Of a stretch of 64,000 nt of DNA, positions 56,095 to 64,000 are shown in pieces. Origin of the DNA: Anaerolineae bacterium (GTDB lineage: Bacteria > Chloroflexota > Anaerolineae > Aggregatilineales > Phototrophicaceae); assembly GCA_022824365.1 (NCBI GenBank), contig JAJEAA010000007.1:22431-86430 (forward strand). The letters are read 5' to 3'. Each line of letters begins with the position of its first letter. Position 1 is the first letter of the stretch. Under the pieces are notes generated by a model. The model was not told the origin of the DNA. It worked only from the letters and a program-made list of their open reading frames with translations, and did no database searches. Made by a program: the position numbers and the translations under genes.

Positions 56095-57354
56095 CTAGAG
56101 CGGCGCAACCGACTGCGGCAACTCGAGCGTCGGCTCAGTTTCAGAGGGTTCCAAGGCGGACTGCTGAAAGTCGGTATCGGCTTTGAGCACGGTGAAGACG
56201 AATTGGCCGCCCTTGCCTTGGCTATTGCCTTCCGCCCAGATGCGTCCGCCGTGCGCTTCGACAATGTGCTTGCAGATGGCGAGCCCCAAGCCGGCGCCAT
56301 CGTCGCCGGAGCGCGAAACATCGGCCTGATAGAATCGCTCGAAGATTCGCTCGCGCACGTCATCAGACACGCCGGGACCATTGTCAAAGACAGTGACGAC
56401 GATCTCTTCTTCGTTTTCGGCGGCGGTGATCGTGATGGCATCGCCCGGAGAAGACCACTTAATGGCGTTATGCAGCAGATTGCCCAGAACGCGTTTCAAT
56501 TGGTCAGCATCGCAGAGCGCGGCAAACTTCTGCGGCACATGGCTGACGATCGTGAGATTCTTCGTCTCGGCCAGGGATGCCAGCCGTTCGATCGCATCAT
56601 CGACGACTTGCTTCATCGGCGTCTTGACCAGGCGCAGAATCGCCTCGCCCGACTCAATCATGGAGAGATCGAGCAACTCCTGCGCCAGCCAAAGCAGCGA
56701 GTCTGTCTCCATCGCGATTTCCTTGAGCGACTGGATACTCGCCTTACGCTTCGGTTTGTCGGCATCCAGGAACAAGCCTTCAATGATCAGGCGAATGCGC
56801 GTGATGGGCGTCCGCAACTCATGCGAGATATTCGCCACCAGGTCGCGCCGGGCGCGGTTGAGCTGCACCAGGTCGGTAATATCGCGCATGGCAACACCGA
56901 CGTAACCGGCCAAGCCGAGATAATCCACGGACTGCGCGCGAACCCGAAAGTTTGAGCCGCTTATGACAACTTGCTCTTCAAGCCCTTCGCTTTCGCCTTG
57001 CGCGAGTGTTACCAGGTTGACAAGTTCAGACGAATCCAGAACTTGCGCGAGTGCTTTCCCCCGGGCGTCCCACTCCGAGATCAGGCGGGCAGCTGACTGG
57101 TTAAGGTCGATGATATTTAGATCGGCATCCAGCAGGAAGAACTGGTCAAAAGAGATACGATTGGCGGCGGCGGCAAGCCCCTGATACTTGAGTTGTTCGC
57201 CTTCACTCTCCTTGAGTTGAGCGCGAAGCTTGCCGATTTCTTCAGCTTTAGCGGAGATCGTCGAGTTGGCGGAGCGCAGCCGCCGGTTTTGATAGTAGCC
57301 GGCGATGCCCATGCCAAGCAGGGAGATAATCAGGAGCGTGAGAAGGAACTCCAT
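56095..57354 (-). CDS. Sensor histidine kinase with PAS domain
   Basis: A 419-residue membrane sensor: one N-terminal transmembrane helix (about residues 3-20), a coiled stretch, a PAS domain (about 65-185), the HisKA domain with the phosphorylation His in ISHELRTP (about 200), and the HATPase domain with NLLHNAIKWSS (N box), DNGPGV (G1) and GAGLGLAICKHI (G2). It starts 1 nt after its response regulator's stop. It is a PhoR/WalK-like architecture, but the signal is unknown. Confidence 0.9.
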   Translation of the reverse strand: MEFLLTLLIISLLGMGIAGYYQNRRLRSANSTISAKAEEIGKLRAQLKESEGEQLKYQGLAAAANRISFDQFFLLDADLNIIDLNQSAARLISEWDARGKALAQVLDSSELVNLVTLAQGESEGLEEQVVISGSNFRVRAQSVDYLGLAGYVGVAMRDITDLVQLNRARRDLVANISHELRTPITRIRLIIEGLFLDADKPKRKASIQSLKEIAMETDSLLWLAQELLDLSMIESGEAILRLVKTPMKQVVDDAIERLASLAETKNLTIVSHVPQKFAALCDADQLKRVLGNLLHNAIKWSSPGDAITITAAENEEEIVVTVFDNGPGVSDDVRERIFERFYQADVSRSGDDGAGLGLAICKHIVEAHGGRIWAEGNSQGKGGQFVFTVLKADTDFQQSALEPSETEPTLELPQSVAPL

Positions 57355-57355
57355 G

Positions 57356-58063
57356 TCAACCCTCGAAACGGTAGCCGACGCCGCGGACGGTGCTTATTCG
57401 TTCGGGCTTGGAAGGATTCTCTTCGATTTTCTCGCGCAGCCAGCGGATATGCACATCAACCGTGCGTTTGTCGCTTTCGCCTATCAGGTAGTCTTCACCC
57501 CAGACGTTGGCGATGAGAAAATCACGCGAGAGCACCGCTCGCTTGTTGCGCATGAAGACGGCAAGGAGCGTGTATTCTTTGTTGGTGAGCTTCACTTCGC
57601 TGTCACCCTTGAATACCCGCCTTCCCGTCAGGTTCAGGCGCAGGTTGCCCGAGACGAGTTCATCTTGTTTCAAGCCGGGTTCCGGCGCAGGCTGCCGCAT
57701 CTGAACGCGCACACGCGCGAGGAATTCGCCTAAGCCGAAGGGCTTAACAATATAATCGTTGGCGCCGCTTTCCAAGCCGACGATTTTATCAACCTCGGCG
57801 CCGCGCGCTGTCAGCATGATGATGGGCACATTAGATGTCTTGTCATCGCTGCGGATCATGCGGCACAAGCTGAGGCCGTCGAGGCCGGGCAACATAATAT
57901 CCAGCACGATCAAATCGTAGCTGCCGCTCCGCGTCATATTTAAGCCGGTCTCGCCATCAAGCGCGGTGGAGACGTCGTAACCTTCGGCTCGCAGCTTGTC
58001 GGCCAGGTTGCTTATCAGTCTCTCTTCGTCTTCAACGAGCAGGATTTTCTTGTTTCGCGCCAA
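57356..58063 (-). CDS. OmpR/PhoB-family response regulator
   Basis: A 235-residue transcriptional regulator: receiver domain with phospho-Asp in DLIVLDIMLPGLDG (about residue 52), the PFGLGEFLARVR loop with switch lysine nearby (YIVKPF), and the C-terminal winged helix with the VWG..ES.KRTVDVHIRWLREKI motif and GVGYRFEG end. It is cotranscribed with its kinase. No target genes can be derived. The promoter probably lies near 58126-58154. Confidence 0.93.
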   Translation of the reverse strand: MARNKKILLVEDEERLISNLADKLRAEGYDVSTALDGETGLNMTRSGSYDLIVLDIMLPGLDGLSLCRMIRSDDKTSNVPIIMLTARGAEVDKIVGLESGANDYIVKPFGLGEFLARVRVQMRQPAPEPGLKQDELVSGNLRLNLTGRRVFKGDSEVKLTNKEYTLLAVFMRNKRAVLSRDFLIANVWGEDYLIGESDKRTVDVHIRWLREKIEENPSKPERISTVRGVGYRFEG

Positions 58064-58125
58064 GGACCTTTACCTGTCGCTCGCTGGTCACATCGCCGTC
58101 AGCTTACTAGACGCGCGCTAAATCT

Positions 58126-58154
58126 ATGTTAAGGCATATAGCAAGTATTTTAAA
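58126..58154 (-). promoter_or_regulatory. Predicted promoter of the two-component operon
   Basis: Minus strand: TTTAAA (58154-58149), a 17-bp spacer and TAACAT (58131-58126), about 65 nt before the response regulator's ATG. Confidence 0.4.
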
Positions 58155-58279
58155 CATCGCGAACACCGCGCAGGACAGAAACATCACATTCAGAATGCAA
58201 CCTGCAAAGGAAGGAGCGTGACAAACGCAAAAGATGCCAGCGGCAAGCAGATAGGCAAGGCGGTGATTTTGGGCGGGTT

Positions 58280-59239
58280 TCAGTTGTCGGCGATAGCGCG
58301 AACGCCAGCCAAGGCAGTGGCCTGGCGCACGGCACGGCGGATTGCTTTAGCCGCCATTTCCGCGGCATAAGCGCCGACTAGGGTCGGGTCGGCCGGAATT
58401 TCGCCGGTAGCGAGGGCGAAAAGAGTATCGCCGTCAAACATCGTATGGGCGGGGTTGACCGCCCGCGCGATACCGTCATGCGCCATCTGCGCCACCTTTT
58501 GCGCTTGCGCTTTGGTCAACTGTCCGTTGGTCGCCACAGCGCCAATGACTGTGTTCTCGGTCCCTGAAGTCGCGGTCGCCAATAGCGCCATCTCATCCAG
58601 TACCGACACGAATCCAGCGCCGGTTTTGGAGCGCAGACCGGCAAGAATCTTGCCGTCTTCGCCGATCACATTGCCCACCGAATTCACCGCCATGATCGCG
58701 CCGACAGTCAGACCGTTCGGCATGATCACGGAGGCCGAGCCGATACCGCCTTTGCTGGCCCGCTCATTTCCCCTAATGGCGGCGACTCTTGCTCCGGTCC
58801 CCGCGCCGACACAGCCCATCGCAACTCTGTTGCCAGATGCGGCTTCGCAGGCTTGATAGCCGGCATCCGCCCCGGGCCGAAAGCCCGGTTGCCCTATCGT
58901 GAGATCGAAGAGGATCGCGGCTGGCACGATGGGAACGATGGCGCCGCTGCGAGACTGATACCCGAGGCCGCGCTCAACATGCCAGCGCATAACGCCATCG
59001 GCCGTTGCCAGACCAAAAGCGCTGCCGCCGGAGAGAACAACCGCGCTAACTTCTTCGACCAGGTTATGCGCTTGCAGCAAGTCGGTCTCGCGAGTGCCGG
59101 GCGCGCCGCCGCGAACATCAACCGCGCCAACCGTGCCGGGCGGGCATAGCACGACGGTGCAACCGGTGGCGCCCTCGAGGTCGGTGTAATGCCCGACGCG
59201 AATTCCGGGGACGCTGGTCAGCGTATCATTCTTCGTCAT
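58280..59239 (-). CDS. P1-family N-terminal nucleophile aminopeptidase (DmpA/L-aminopeptidase-like)
   Basis: A 319-residue hydrolase of the DmpA/BapA group, which self-cleaves to activate an N-terminal serine nucleophile. Visible features are TSVPGIRVGHYTDLEGATGCTV at the start, VLSGGSAFGLATADGV, GFRPGADAG, KGGIGSASVIMPNGLTVGAIMAVN (autocleavage region) and VNPAHTMFDGDTLFALATG. The chosen ATG at 59239 gives a 14-nt overlap with the DUF2007-like gene; 59263 is an alternative start. Substrates are N-terminal residues of peptides or beta-peptides. Confidence 0.82.
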   Translation of the reverse strand: MTKNDTLTSVPGIRVGHYTDLEGATGCTVVLCPPGTVGAVDVRGGAPGTRETDLLQAHNLVEEVSAVVLSGGSAFGLATADGVMRWHVERGLGYQSRSGAIVPIVPAAILFDLTIGQPGFRPGADAGYQACEAASGNRVAMGCVGAGTGARVAAIRGNERASKGGIGSASVIMPNGLTVGAIMAVNSVGNVIGEDGKILAGLRSKTGAGFVSVLDEMALLATATSGTENTVIGAVATNGQLTKAQAQKVAQMAHDGIARAVNPAHTMFDGDTLFALATGEIPADPTLVGAYAAEMAAKAIRRAVRQATALAGVRAIADN

Positions 59240-59567
59240 CTTCCAGGTAGTACTCGGCGCCATCGCCGTCGTCTTTCCAGATAAGCTGTATCTTGTCGTT
59301 GCTGGCTTCGATCTGATCGTCTATTTCTGTATCAAGAATCGCAATAGCCCGGTCGTAATCGGCTGGCGCAACCAGAATCTTGACCTCGCCGAGGTTGCCC
59401 AGGGTGATGCCCAGCGCGGTCGCGCCGGCTTCCTGATGGATCATCGCGGGCACATCATGCGCTTGCAGCTTGCCCAAGAGAATGTGCGCTTCCTGCAGGT
59501 TGTGCGTGATGTAAGCAGCGATCCATTGAGTACCGCCGCTTGTGCCGTCATTCTTGCGCAGGCTCAT
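59226..59567 (-). CDS. DUF2007-like small protein (putative signal-transducing)
   Basis: A 113-residue soluble protein. The central region (IAAYITHNLQEAHILLGKLQAHDVPAMIH, LGNLGEVKILVAPADYDRAIAIL) fits the DUF2007 fold, an alpha/beta domain of unknown role that binds no known ligand. The C-terminus is very acidic (DDGDGAEYYLEDDEE). ATG at 59567 is preferred over an in-frame TTG at 59576. It overlaps the P1 peptidase gene, so the two are probably cotranslated. No function can be claimed. Confidence 0.7.
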   Translation of the reverse strand: MSLRKNDGTSGGTQWIAAYITHNLQEAHILLGKLQAHDVPAMIHQEAGATALGITLGNLGEVKILVAPADYDRAIAILDTEIDDQIEASNDKIQLIWKDDGDGAEYYLEDDEE

Positions 59568-59683
59568 AATCCGCAATCCGAAACTCTTGGCAAAACGCTT
59601 ACTTCCTTAGGGGTTAGGATAATGCAGACGCTGGCGTCTGGCAAGACAACCAAAGATTTCACAAGGTGGCTGCTGATTTTATG

Positions 59684-61576
59684 TCAGTCGCCGAGGCGAA
59701 GACGCGCGACTTCCACCTCGCGGTCAAACTTCCTTTGGTCCTCGACCAAAACACCGGCCTGGCTCACCTGTGATTCAAAGTCGTAGAGGATGAACTTGGC
59801 GGTATATTCAGCAGCGGGCAAATCCGAGATATTAAATGGGCTACTGGCTAAGGCAGCCCCGCCAATCACATCGTCCAATTGAGCCACCTTACTGCCACCC
59901 GCGTCAAAGAGTTGCAGTGAATACGCATACTGATTGGCAATTGTGTTCGTCCACCACAAAGTTACGTTCAGGCGGTCAGTTTGCCGCTGAAGCAAGATGT
60001 TGGCCAGTTCGGCGCCATTATCGTACTGAATCTCAATTGGCTGCGGCGAGGTGAGCAACTCGCAGGGTATGCGGCGTTTCACAAAGAGATCGACGATGGA
60101 TTTTTCGGTCTCCAGGAAGCGGCCGCAAGAATGAAAGCGATCCAGGAAATCGGTCGCAAATGCTTTCATAGATTGCAGGTTTGTCTCCTGAGGATTATGT
60201 ATGAGCCAGATTGGGAAGTTCCATATCTCCATGCTCGGCAAGTCCACATAGCGGGTATCGGTGCTTTGAACCATTGGGTTGCCGTCCGCATCGTTCCAGA
60301 TATGTATAAGTCCCTGCCAGTTTCCCGTTTTCCGGCCGTAGTAATCCAGCGTCTTGCTACCAAGTTCAGTGTCGTGCTGAAAGCTAAGGATGTAGTCGCT
60401 CTTTCTTATCGGCAAATCGGGGGCATAGAGCAGAGTCTGATAGTGCGGTATCTGTTTCCGGTTTTGATCCAAACTGTTCGTGTACAGGTAGAGAGCTGGC
60501 GACTGATTGTAGGTTATGAAGACAAATATCCAGATGACCAAGGCTGGCGCGCGAAGTTGCTTCCAGCGCGGCAAAAGACTCGCGGCAATCGCAAGCGTAC
60601 AAGCCCAAAGCGGAGCGAGGATGATCGAGTAGCGGATACGTCTGGCGACGATAATCGGAGCAAACTCGTTGACAGCCAGCGCCACCAGCAACACCAGCGC
60701 AACAAGTATCGCCACCTGCCGCTGGCAGCGGTTAAGGCGATTGCGATTTAGGATCAGTATTACAGCGCAAGCAGGCGCGAGGATGCTCAAACCGTTGTTG
60801 TATATTGAGGCCAGCGCAAGGGCGGATTCCTGCCAGGCCAAGCTATCGCTGGCGTATGATGTCCTTATTCCAAGCATCTCGATCGCGTTTGGCAGCCACG
60901 GTAAATAAAGGCATCCGGCGCAGATCATGGCAATCGACACCAGAAACCAATGTCTGTTCTTGGGAATGAAAACCAGGTGATAGATTCCGATGGCAGCCAA
61001 CAAAACGAAGCCGAAGGCATGTACATAAATCGTGGCGGCGGAACTCAAGCAGAGGATGACGAGCCAGCGATTTCTAAAGCCAACGGTCGAGTGGACTAGA
61101 CTGGCGTAAGACCAGACGGTCAAAGCGGATACCATAGCCAGCAGCGAATACATTCTGGTTTCGTGCAGGTAAAAGCCGAAGTAGGCCATGAAGGCGAGCA
61201 AGACTGCGGCTGAAAGCGCTTGATCAGCGGCGCCGATAAACCGACCGAGGCGATAGGTGAAGGCGACCGTGAACAAACCGAAGTAGATAGAAAGCAGGCG
61301 AAGAGCGAGCGAATCTGAGCCGACAAGACGGCTCCAGACGTTTAGCAGCAAGAAATAACCGGGCGGATGAGTTTCATCCTTGGCCGCGACATTGTGGAGG
61401 GTCCCCTCAAGCGTCGACAGATTATCGAGGCGATTTTCATAGATGTTGAAAATCGAATTGTATTCGGCGGGGCTTATCGAATCAGACGTTAGGCCCCGGG
61501 CGCCCCAAGAAAATACGAAGGCGAGACACAGAGTGAGAATGACAAGATGAGAAGATTTTCGCGGTTGGTTGCTCAC
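59684..61576 (-). CDS. GT39-like dolichyl-phosphate-mannose-type membrane glycosyltransferase (first of two)
   Basis: A 630-residue polytopic membrane protein of the ArnT/PMT (GT39/GT83) group that moves sugars from a lipid carrier in the outer leaflet. It has an acidic residue in the first external loop (SPAEYNS), the DETHPPGYF motif (about residue 67), about ten to twelve hydrophobic segments, and a C-terminal soluble domain with beta-sandwich-like end (residues about 440-630). Which protein or lipid it glycosylates is unknown. A TATAAT on the minus strand at 61600-61595 may be part of its promoter. Confidence 0.8.
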   Translation of the reverse strand: MSNQPRKSSHLVILTLCLAFVFSWGARGLTSDSISPAEYNSIFNIYENRLDNLSTLEGTLHNVAAKDETHPPGYFLLLNVWSRLVGSDSLALRLLSIYFGLFTVAFTYRLGRFIGAADQALSAAVLLAFMAYFGFYLHETRMYSLLAMVSALTVWSYASLVHSTVGFRNRWLVILCLSSAATIYVHAFGFVLLAAIGIYHLVFIPKNRHWFLVSIAMICAGCLYLPWLPNAIEMLGIRTSYASDSLAWQESALALASIYNNGLSILAPACAVILILNRNRLNRCQRQVAILVALVLLVALAVNEFAPIIVARRIRYSIILAPLWACTLAIAASLLPRWKQLRAPALVIWIFVFITYNQSPALYLYTNSLDQNRKQIPHYQTLLYAPDLPIRKSDYILSFQHDTELGSKTLDYYGRKTGNWQGLIHIWNDADGNPMVQSTDTRYVDLPSMEIWNFPIWLIHNPQETNLQSMKAFATDFLDRFHSCGRFLETEKSIVDLFVKRRIPCELLTSPQPIEIQYDNGAELANILLQRQTDRLNVTLWWTNTIANQYAYSLQLFDAGGSKVAQLDDVIGGAALASSPFNISDLPAAEYTAKFILYDFESQVSQAGVLVEDQRKFDREVEVARLRLGD

Positions 61577-61730
61577 TGGCGTTTTCGCTGGCGCATTATA
61601 TTATCGGTGAATAGTTCCAGATTGAACTGCAGAAGGAACGCTATGCGCTTATTCGCCGTTCCCGCGTTCACTAAAGGCAAGCTCCACAATCGCTTGAGAC
61701 TCTAGCGGCATTCCGAACCAAGCGCCGCTG

Positions 61731-63626
61731 TTAGGCGTCGATCGTAAAGCGGTAGATTTCAACAACCCGGTCAAAGCTCTCGCCGTTGAGCAGCATTCGC
61801 CCCGGTTGGCTCTTGAGCGTTTCGAACTCATAAACGATGAATTGAACGTTGTAGTCGCCGGCGGGCAAGGATGATGTATCGATTGATACAATGTCAATCG
61901 GTTCGCCGCTTATCTTTTGGTCGTGCTGACCGACAAGCTTCGCCTTCTCATCGAATATCTGCAGCGAAAACGAATAGCGTTTGTCCTCTGTATGGCGCCA
62001 CCAAAGATATGCCGCCAACTCACCATCAGCCTCCTCAAGGACGTAGTTGGCCAGTTCCGTCTCATTATCATAGGCAATTCCGCGCGCCGGGTCATCAGTA
62101 ATTAATTCACAAGGAATGGAAAGCTTCACGTAGTAGTCAATGATGCTGACGTCTCGCTCCAGGAATCGTTTGCAGATCTTGAAGCGCTGAAGAAACCAAT
62201 TTCGAAAGACTGGCATAGACATTAGATCAGATTGACCTGGATTGTGCAGTACCCAGATCCCGGTGCTGTTGGCAGCAATGGATTCAAGCGAGCCATATCT
62301 TGCATGGCCGCTCTGAATTATTAAGTCGCCTTGCGAGTCGTAGGTGATGTGAACTATATAAGCCCATTGAGGTATGACTTTGCGGTAGTAAGGAAGCGTC
62401 TTATTGGAGGAGAGGACCATATTGGGATGAAAGCTGAGAATTAGTTCGTTGTGCCCGGGCAACTCTGACGCTTCGTAAACAAAGTCTTGGTAGTGCGGGA
62501 TTTTGTCGGTTTCATGCTGAACGATATTGGTAAATGTCAAATAGTCGCCGGAGCCCAAATAATAGAAAAAAGACACAATCCATACTATGGCTATCGGCAA
62601 GCGCAGTTGCCGCCATGCCGGAAGATGACGCAAGGCAGCTACAGCAATGCAGCAGTAGGGTACCGTCAACACTAGTACGTACCGCATTCGATTCTCGACG
62701 AACACTGGCGCGATCTGGTTCAGCAAAACAAGTAGCGCCAAGGTCATGATCGCGACGAATCCTAAGTACTTTTCTGCACAATTGAGTCGCCTGAGATTCA
62801 CAATCGCCAACCCGGCGATAACTGGAGGCAGCACAAGTATTCCATTCGAAATCACCGAAAGCGTTGCACGAATGGCTTCGAACGCGGACAATCTTATTGC
62901 AGTCGGATCAAGCTGATGTTCCGCAAGGCCGCCGATTACGTAAGGCAGCCATGGCAAGAATAAAAGACCGGCTAGACCCATCACCGCCAGAACCCGCCAC
63001 CATCGCCTATCTCGCCGCACAAACAAGATGTGATAGGCGCCTATTGCGAGCAGAACAAGACTACCAAAATAGTGTATGTACGGCATTAATGCAGTCACTG
63101 CAAAGAGCGAAATCAAGCTCTGCTTGCTTTGCGAACCAGCCAGGCTTGCAGACCAGTATGAGTGTAGTAACCAGCCGCAGGCAAGTGTCAGCAAGGTATA
63201 CATTCTAAGGTAGTGGAAATGAAACACGTAGAAGGCGAGAAACGACAAAGCGAGAGCCGCAGCCGCTGCGTTCTGTCGCTCGCCTGTTATCATCGACAGT
63301 CGATATACCGTCGCAATCGACAGGATCCCGAAAAATGTTGATAGAAGGCGGAGCGAAAATAGATCTGAGCCAACTAGTTTGTGCCAGGCGTTCATGATGA
63401 CGAAGTAGAATGGTCCGTGCTGCGGGCTGAGAATCGCTACGCTTTGTATCGTCTCCGGTATAGTTCTCGCTTCGGTCAGCCAAACAGGCTCAATGTGATT
63501 TAGTGTTCTAAACTCGTCGTTTTCTATCGGATCAACCTTTAGATTTGTAACACCTACGGCGAACACGAAGAGCAGACAGAAAAGCGTGATTACGGAACTG
63601 ATCCTCAGTTTGTGGGGCTGTGCCAT
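61731..63626 (-). CDS. GT39-like membrane glycosyltransferase (second of two)
   Basis: A 631-residue paralogue of the neighbouring gene with the same layout: acidic first loop (DPIENDEFRT), LSPQHGPFYF (the HPP motif replaced by HGP), LRLLSTFFGILSIATVYRL as in its partner, and a C-terminal soluble domain ending in GDYNVQFIVYEFETL. The HGP change in the catalytic loop means donor use may differ. Its promoter is predicted at 63685-63714. Confidence 0.8.
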   Translation of the reverse strand: MAQPHKLRISSVITLFCLLFVFAVGVTNLKVDPIENDEFRTLNHIEPVWLTEARTIPETIQSVAILSPQHGPFYFVIMNAWHKLVGSDLFSLRLLSTFFGILSIATVYRLSMITGERQNAAAAALALSFLAFYVFHFHYLRMYTLLTLACGWLLHSYWSASLAGSQSKQSLISLFAVTALMPYIHYFGSLVLLAIGAYHILFVRRDRRWWRVLAVMGLAGLLFLPWLPYVIGGLAEHQLDPTAIRLSAFEAIRATLSVISNGILVLPPVIAGLAIVNLRRLNCAEKYLGFVAIMTLALLVLLNQIAPVFVENRMRYVLVLTVPYCCIAVAALRHLPAWRQLRLPIAIVWIVSFFYYLGSGDYLTFTNIVQHETDKIPHYQDFVYEASELPGHNELILSFHPNMVLSSNKTLPYYRKVIPQWAYIVHITYDSQGDLIIQSGHARYGSLESIAANSTGIWVLHNPGQSDLMSMPVFRNWFLQRFKICKRFLERDVSIIDYYVKLSIPCELITDDPARGIAYDNETELANYVLEEADGELAAYLWWRHTEDKRYSFSLQIFDEKAKLVGQHDQKISGEPIDIVSIDTSSLPAGDYNVQFIVYEFETLKSQPGRMLLNGESFDRVVEIYRFTIDA

Positions 63627-63684
63627 TCTTAGAATGCTCGATTGTCGATGCCGGGATTACGCCAGGTTATTGTAGCCTATGATT

Positions 63685-63714
63685 ATTATGCCTGCCTGCG
63701 CAATACAGGAACAA
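63685..63714 (-). promoter_or_regulatory. Predicted promoter of the second GT39-like gene
   Basis: Minus strand: TTGTTC (63714-63709), an 18-bp spacer and CATAAT (63690-63685), about 60 nt before the ATG at 63626. Confidence 0.45.
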
Positions 63715-63867
63715 TAATAGCTTGCACAGTGAATGCGACATGTGAAAGCGTTTTACGTTTCTGGTTAAGTTCGGGGATCGTCAAGTTCGCCGGGGTTACG
63801 CGTGAATATCCAACAGATCACTTTACAGCGTTTTGTATAATAAAGAGGGCGCGGGCAAGGCAGAGAA

Positions 63868-63987
63868 GCGTTGGCGGCGGCATACTCTCCCACATCGTCT
63901 CCAATGCAGTACCATCTGCGCTCGCGGGCTTAACTGCCGGGTTCGGGATGATGCCGGGTGTACCCCCGCGGCTCTAGCCACCAACAC
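63868..63987 (-). rRNA. rrf: 5S ribosomal RNA
   Basis: A 120-nt region with the terminal stem GTGTTGG/CCAACGC and the core TACACCCGGCATCATCCCGAACCCGG-type loop (read in pieces: ACACCCGG, CATCCCGAAC, GGCAGTTAAGC, and GGGAGAGTATG with the loop E and stem of 5S). The gene is on the minus strand, and 23S would lie to the right, beyond the window. No clear terminator follows at its 3' end (63867 downward). Confidence 0.93.
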
Positions 63988-64000
63988 TTCACTGCCCTGA

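Noticed and set aside
55930..56955. A 341-codon plus-strand frame over the FMN riboswitch and histidine kinase
   Set aside because: It crosses a conserved RNA element and the HATPase domain of a clear kinase on the other strand.
63642..63977. A plus-strand open frame reaching through the 5S rRNA region
   Set aside because: It is antisense to the 5S gene and to the predicted GT promoter.

Overview
The window is a 64-kb piece of a GC-rich bacterial chromosome with densely packed genes and short operons. The gene content fits a member of the Chloroflexota, probably near Anaerolineae. Supporting signs are an FMN-riboswitch-controlled NMT1/THI5-like transporter, lipoproteins with Pro/Thr-rich linkers, a fused gamma-alpha 2-oxoacid:ferredoxin oxidoreductase, a CysO/Mec/MoeZ-type sulfur carrier cluster, and many ABC importers encoded without their own ATPase. 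The phylum is an inference, because no 16S rRNA lies in the window.

Layout. 1-2.7 kb: 2-oxoglutarate:ferredoxin oxidoreductase (the alpha gene is cut by the window edge). 2.8-5.1 kb, minus strand: a JAMM peptidase, a CysO-like ubiquitin-fold sulfur carrier and a MoeZ-like E1/rhodanese, preceded by a structured leader ending in a terminator. 5.1-8 kb: citrate synthase and two rhomboid proteases. 8-15 kb: a degenerate CPBP membrane protein with threonine aldolase, a Ca2+ P-type ATPase, and a bifunctional ATP sulfurylase/APS kinase. 15-19.5 kb, minus strand: nusB-tatB-tatC and a large secreted repeat protein whose C-terminus looks frameshifted. 19.6-24.6 kb: an ABC-2 exporter, a BrkB-like membrane protein, anmK, an SRPBCC protein and two tRNA-Ser genes. 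24.6-37.3 kb, plus strand: a CPBP protease, rlmN, rpe-fakA-degV-degV-recG, coaD with a coiled-coil protein, and a split ComEC. 37.3-39.7 kb: a Gfo/Idh/MocA dehydrogenase and a TIM-barrel isomerase.

39.7-40.5 kb is a gene-free gap with several 8-10 bp tandem duplications. 40.5-46.3 kb holds an amidohydrolase, a CUT1-type sugar ABC importer and an argininosuccinate-lyase-like enzyme. 46.4-51.2 kb holds a cytochrome c lipoprotein and a peptide-type ABC importer. 51.2-53 kb: rpsT and a cysteine-desulfurase-like enzyme. 53-56 kb: a probable riboflavin importer (ATPase, binding protein, permease) behind a clear FMN riboswitch. 56-58 kb: a two-component system. 58-63.6 kb: a P1 peptidase, a DUF2007-like protein and two GT39-like membrane glycosyltransferases. 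A 5S rRNA gene on the minus strand closes the window, so the rest of an rRNA operon may lie beyond the right edge.

The most interesting parts are the JAMM/CysO/MoeZ cluster, in which the carrier ends in Gly-Gly-Arg-Arg and so would need trimming before activation, and the unrecognised attenuator-like RNA in front of it. Two copies of a short palindromic repeat (near 2.7 and 38.6 kb) and recurring stem-loops between binding-protein and permease genes are smaller structural signals.
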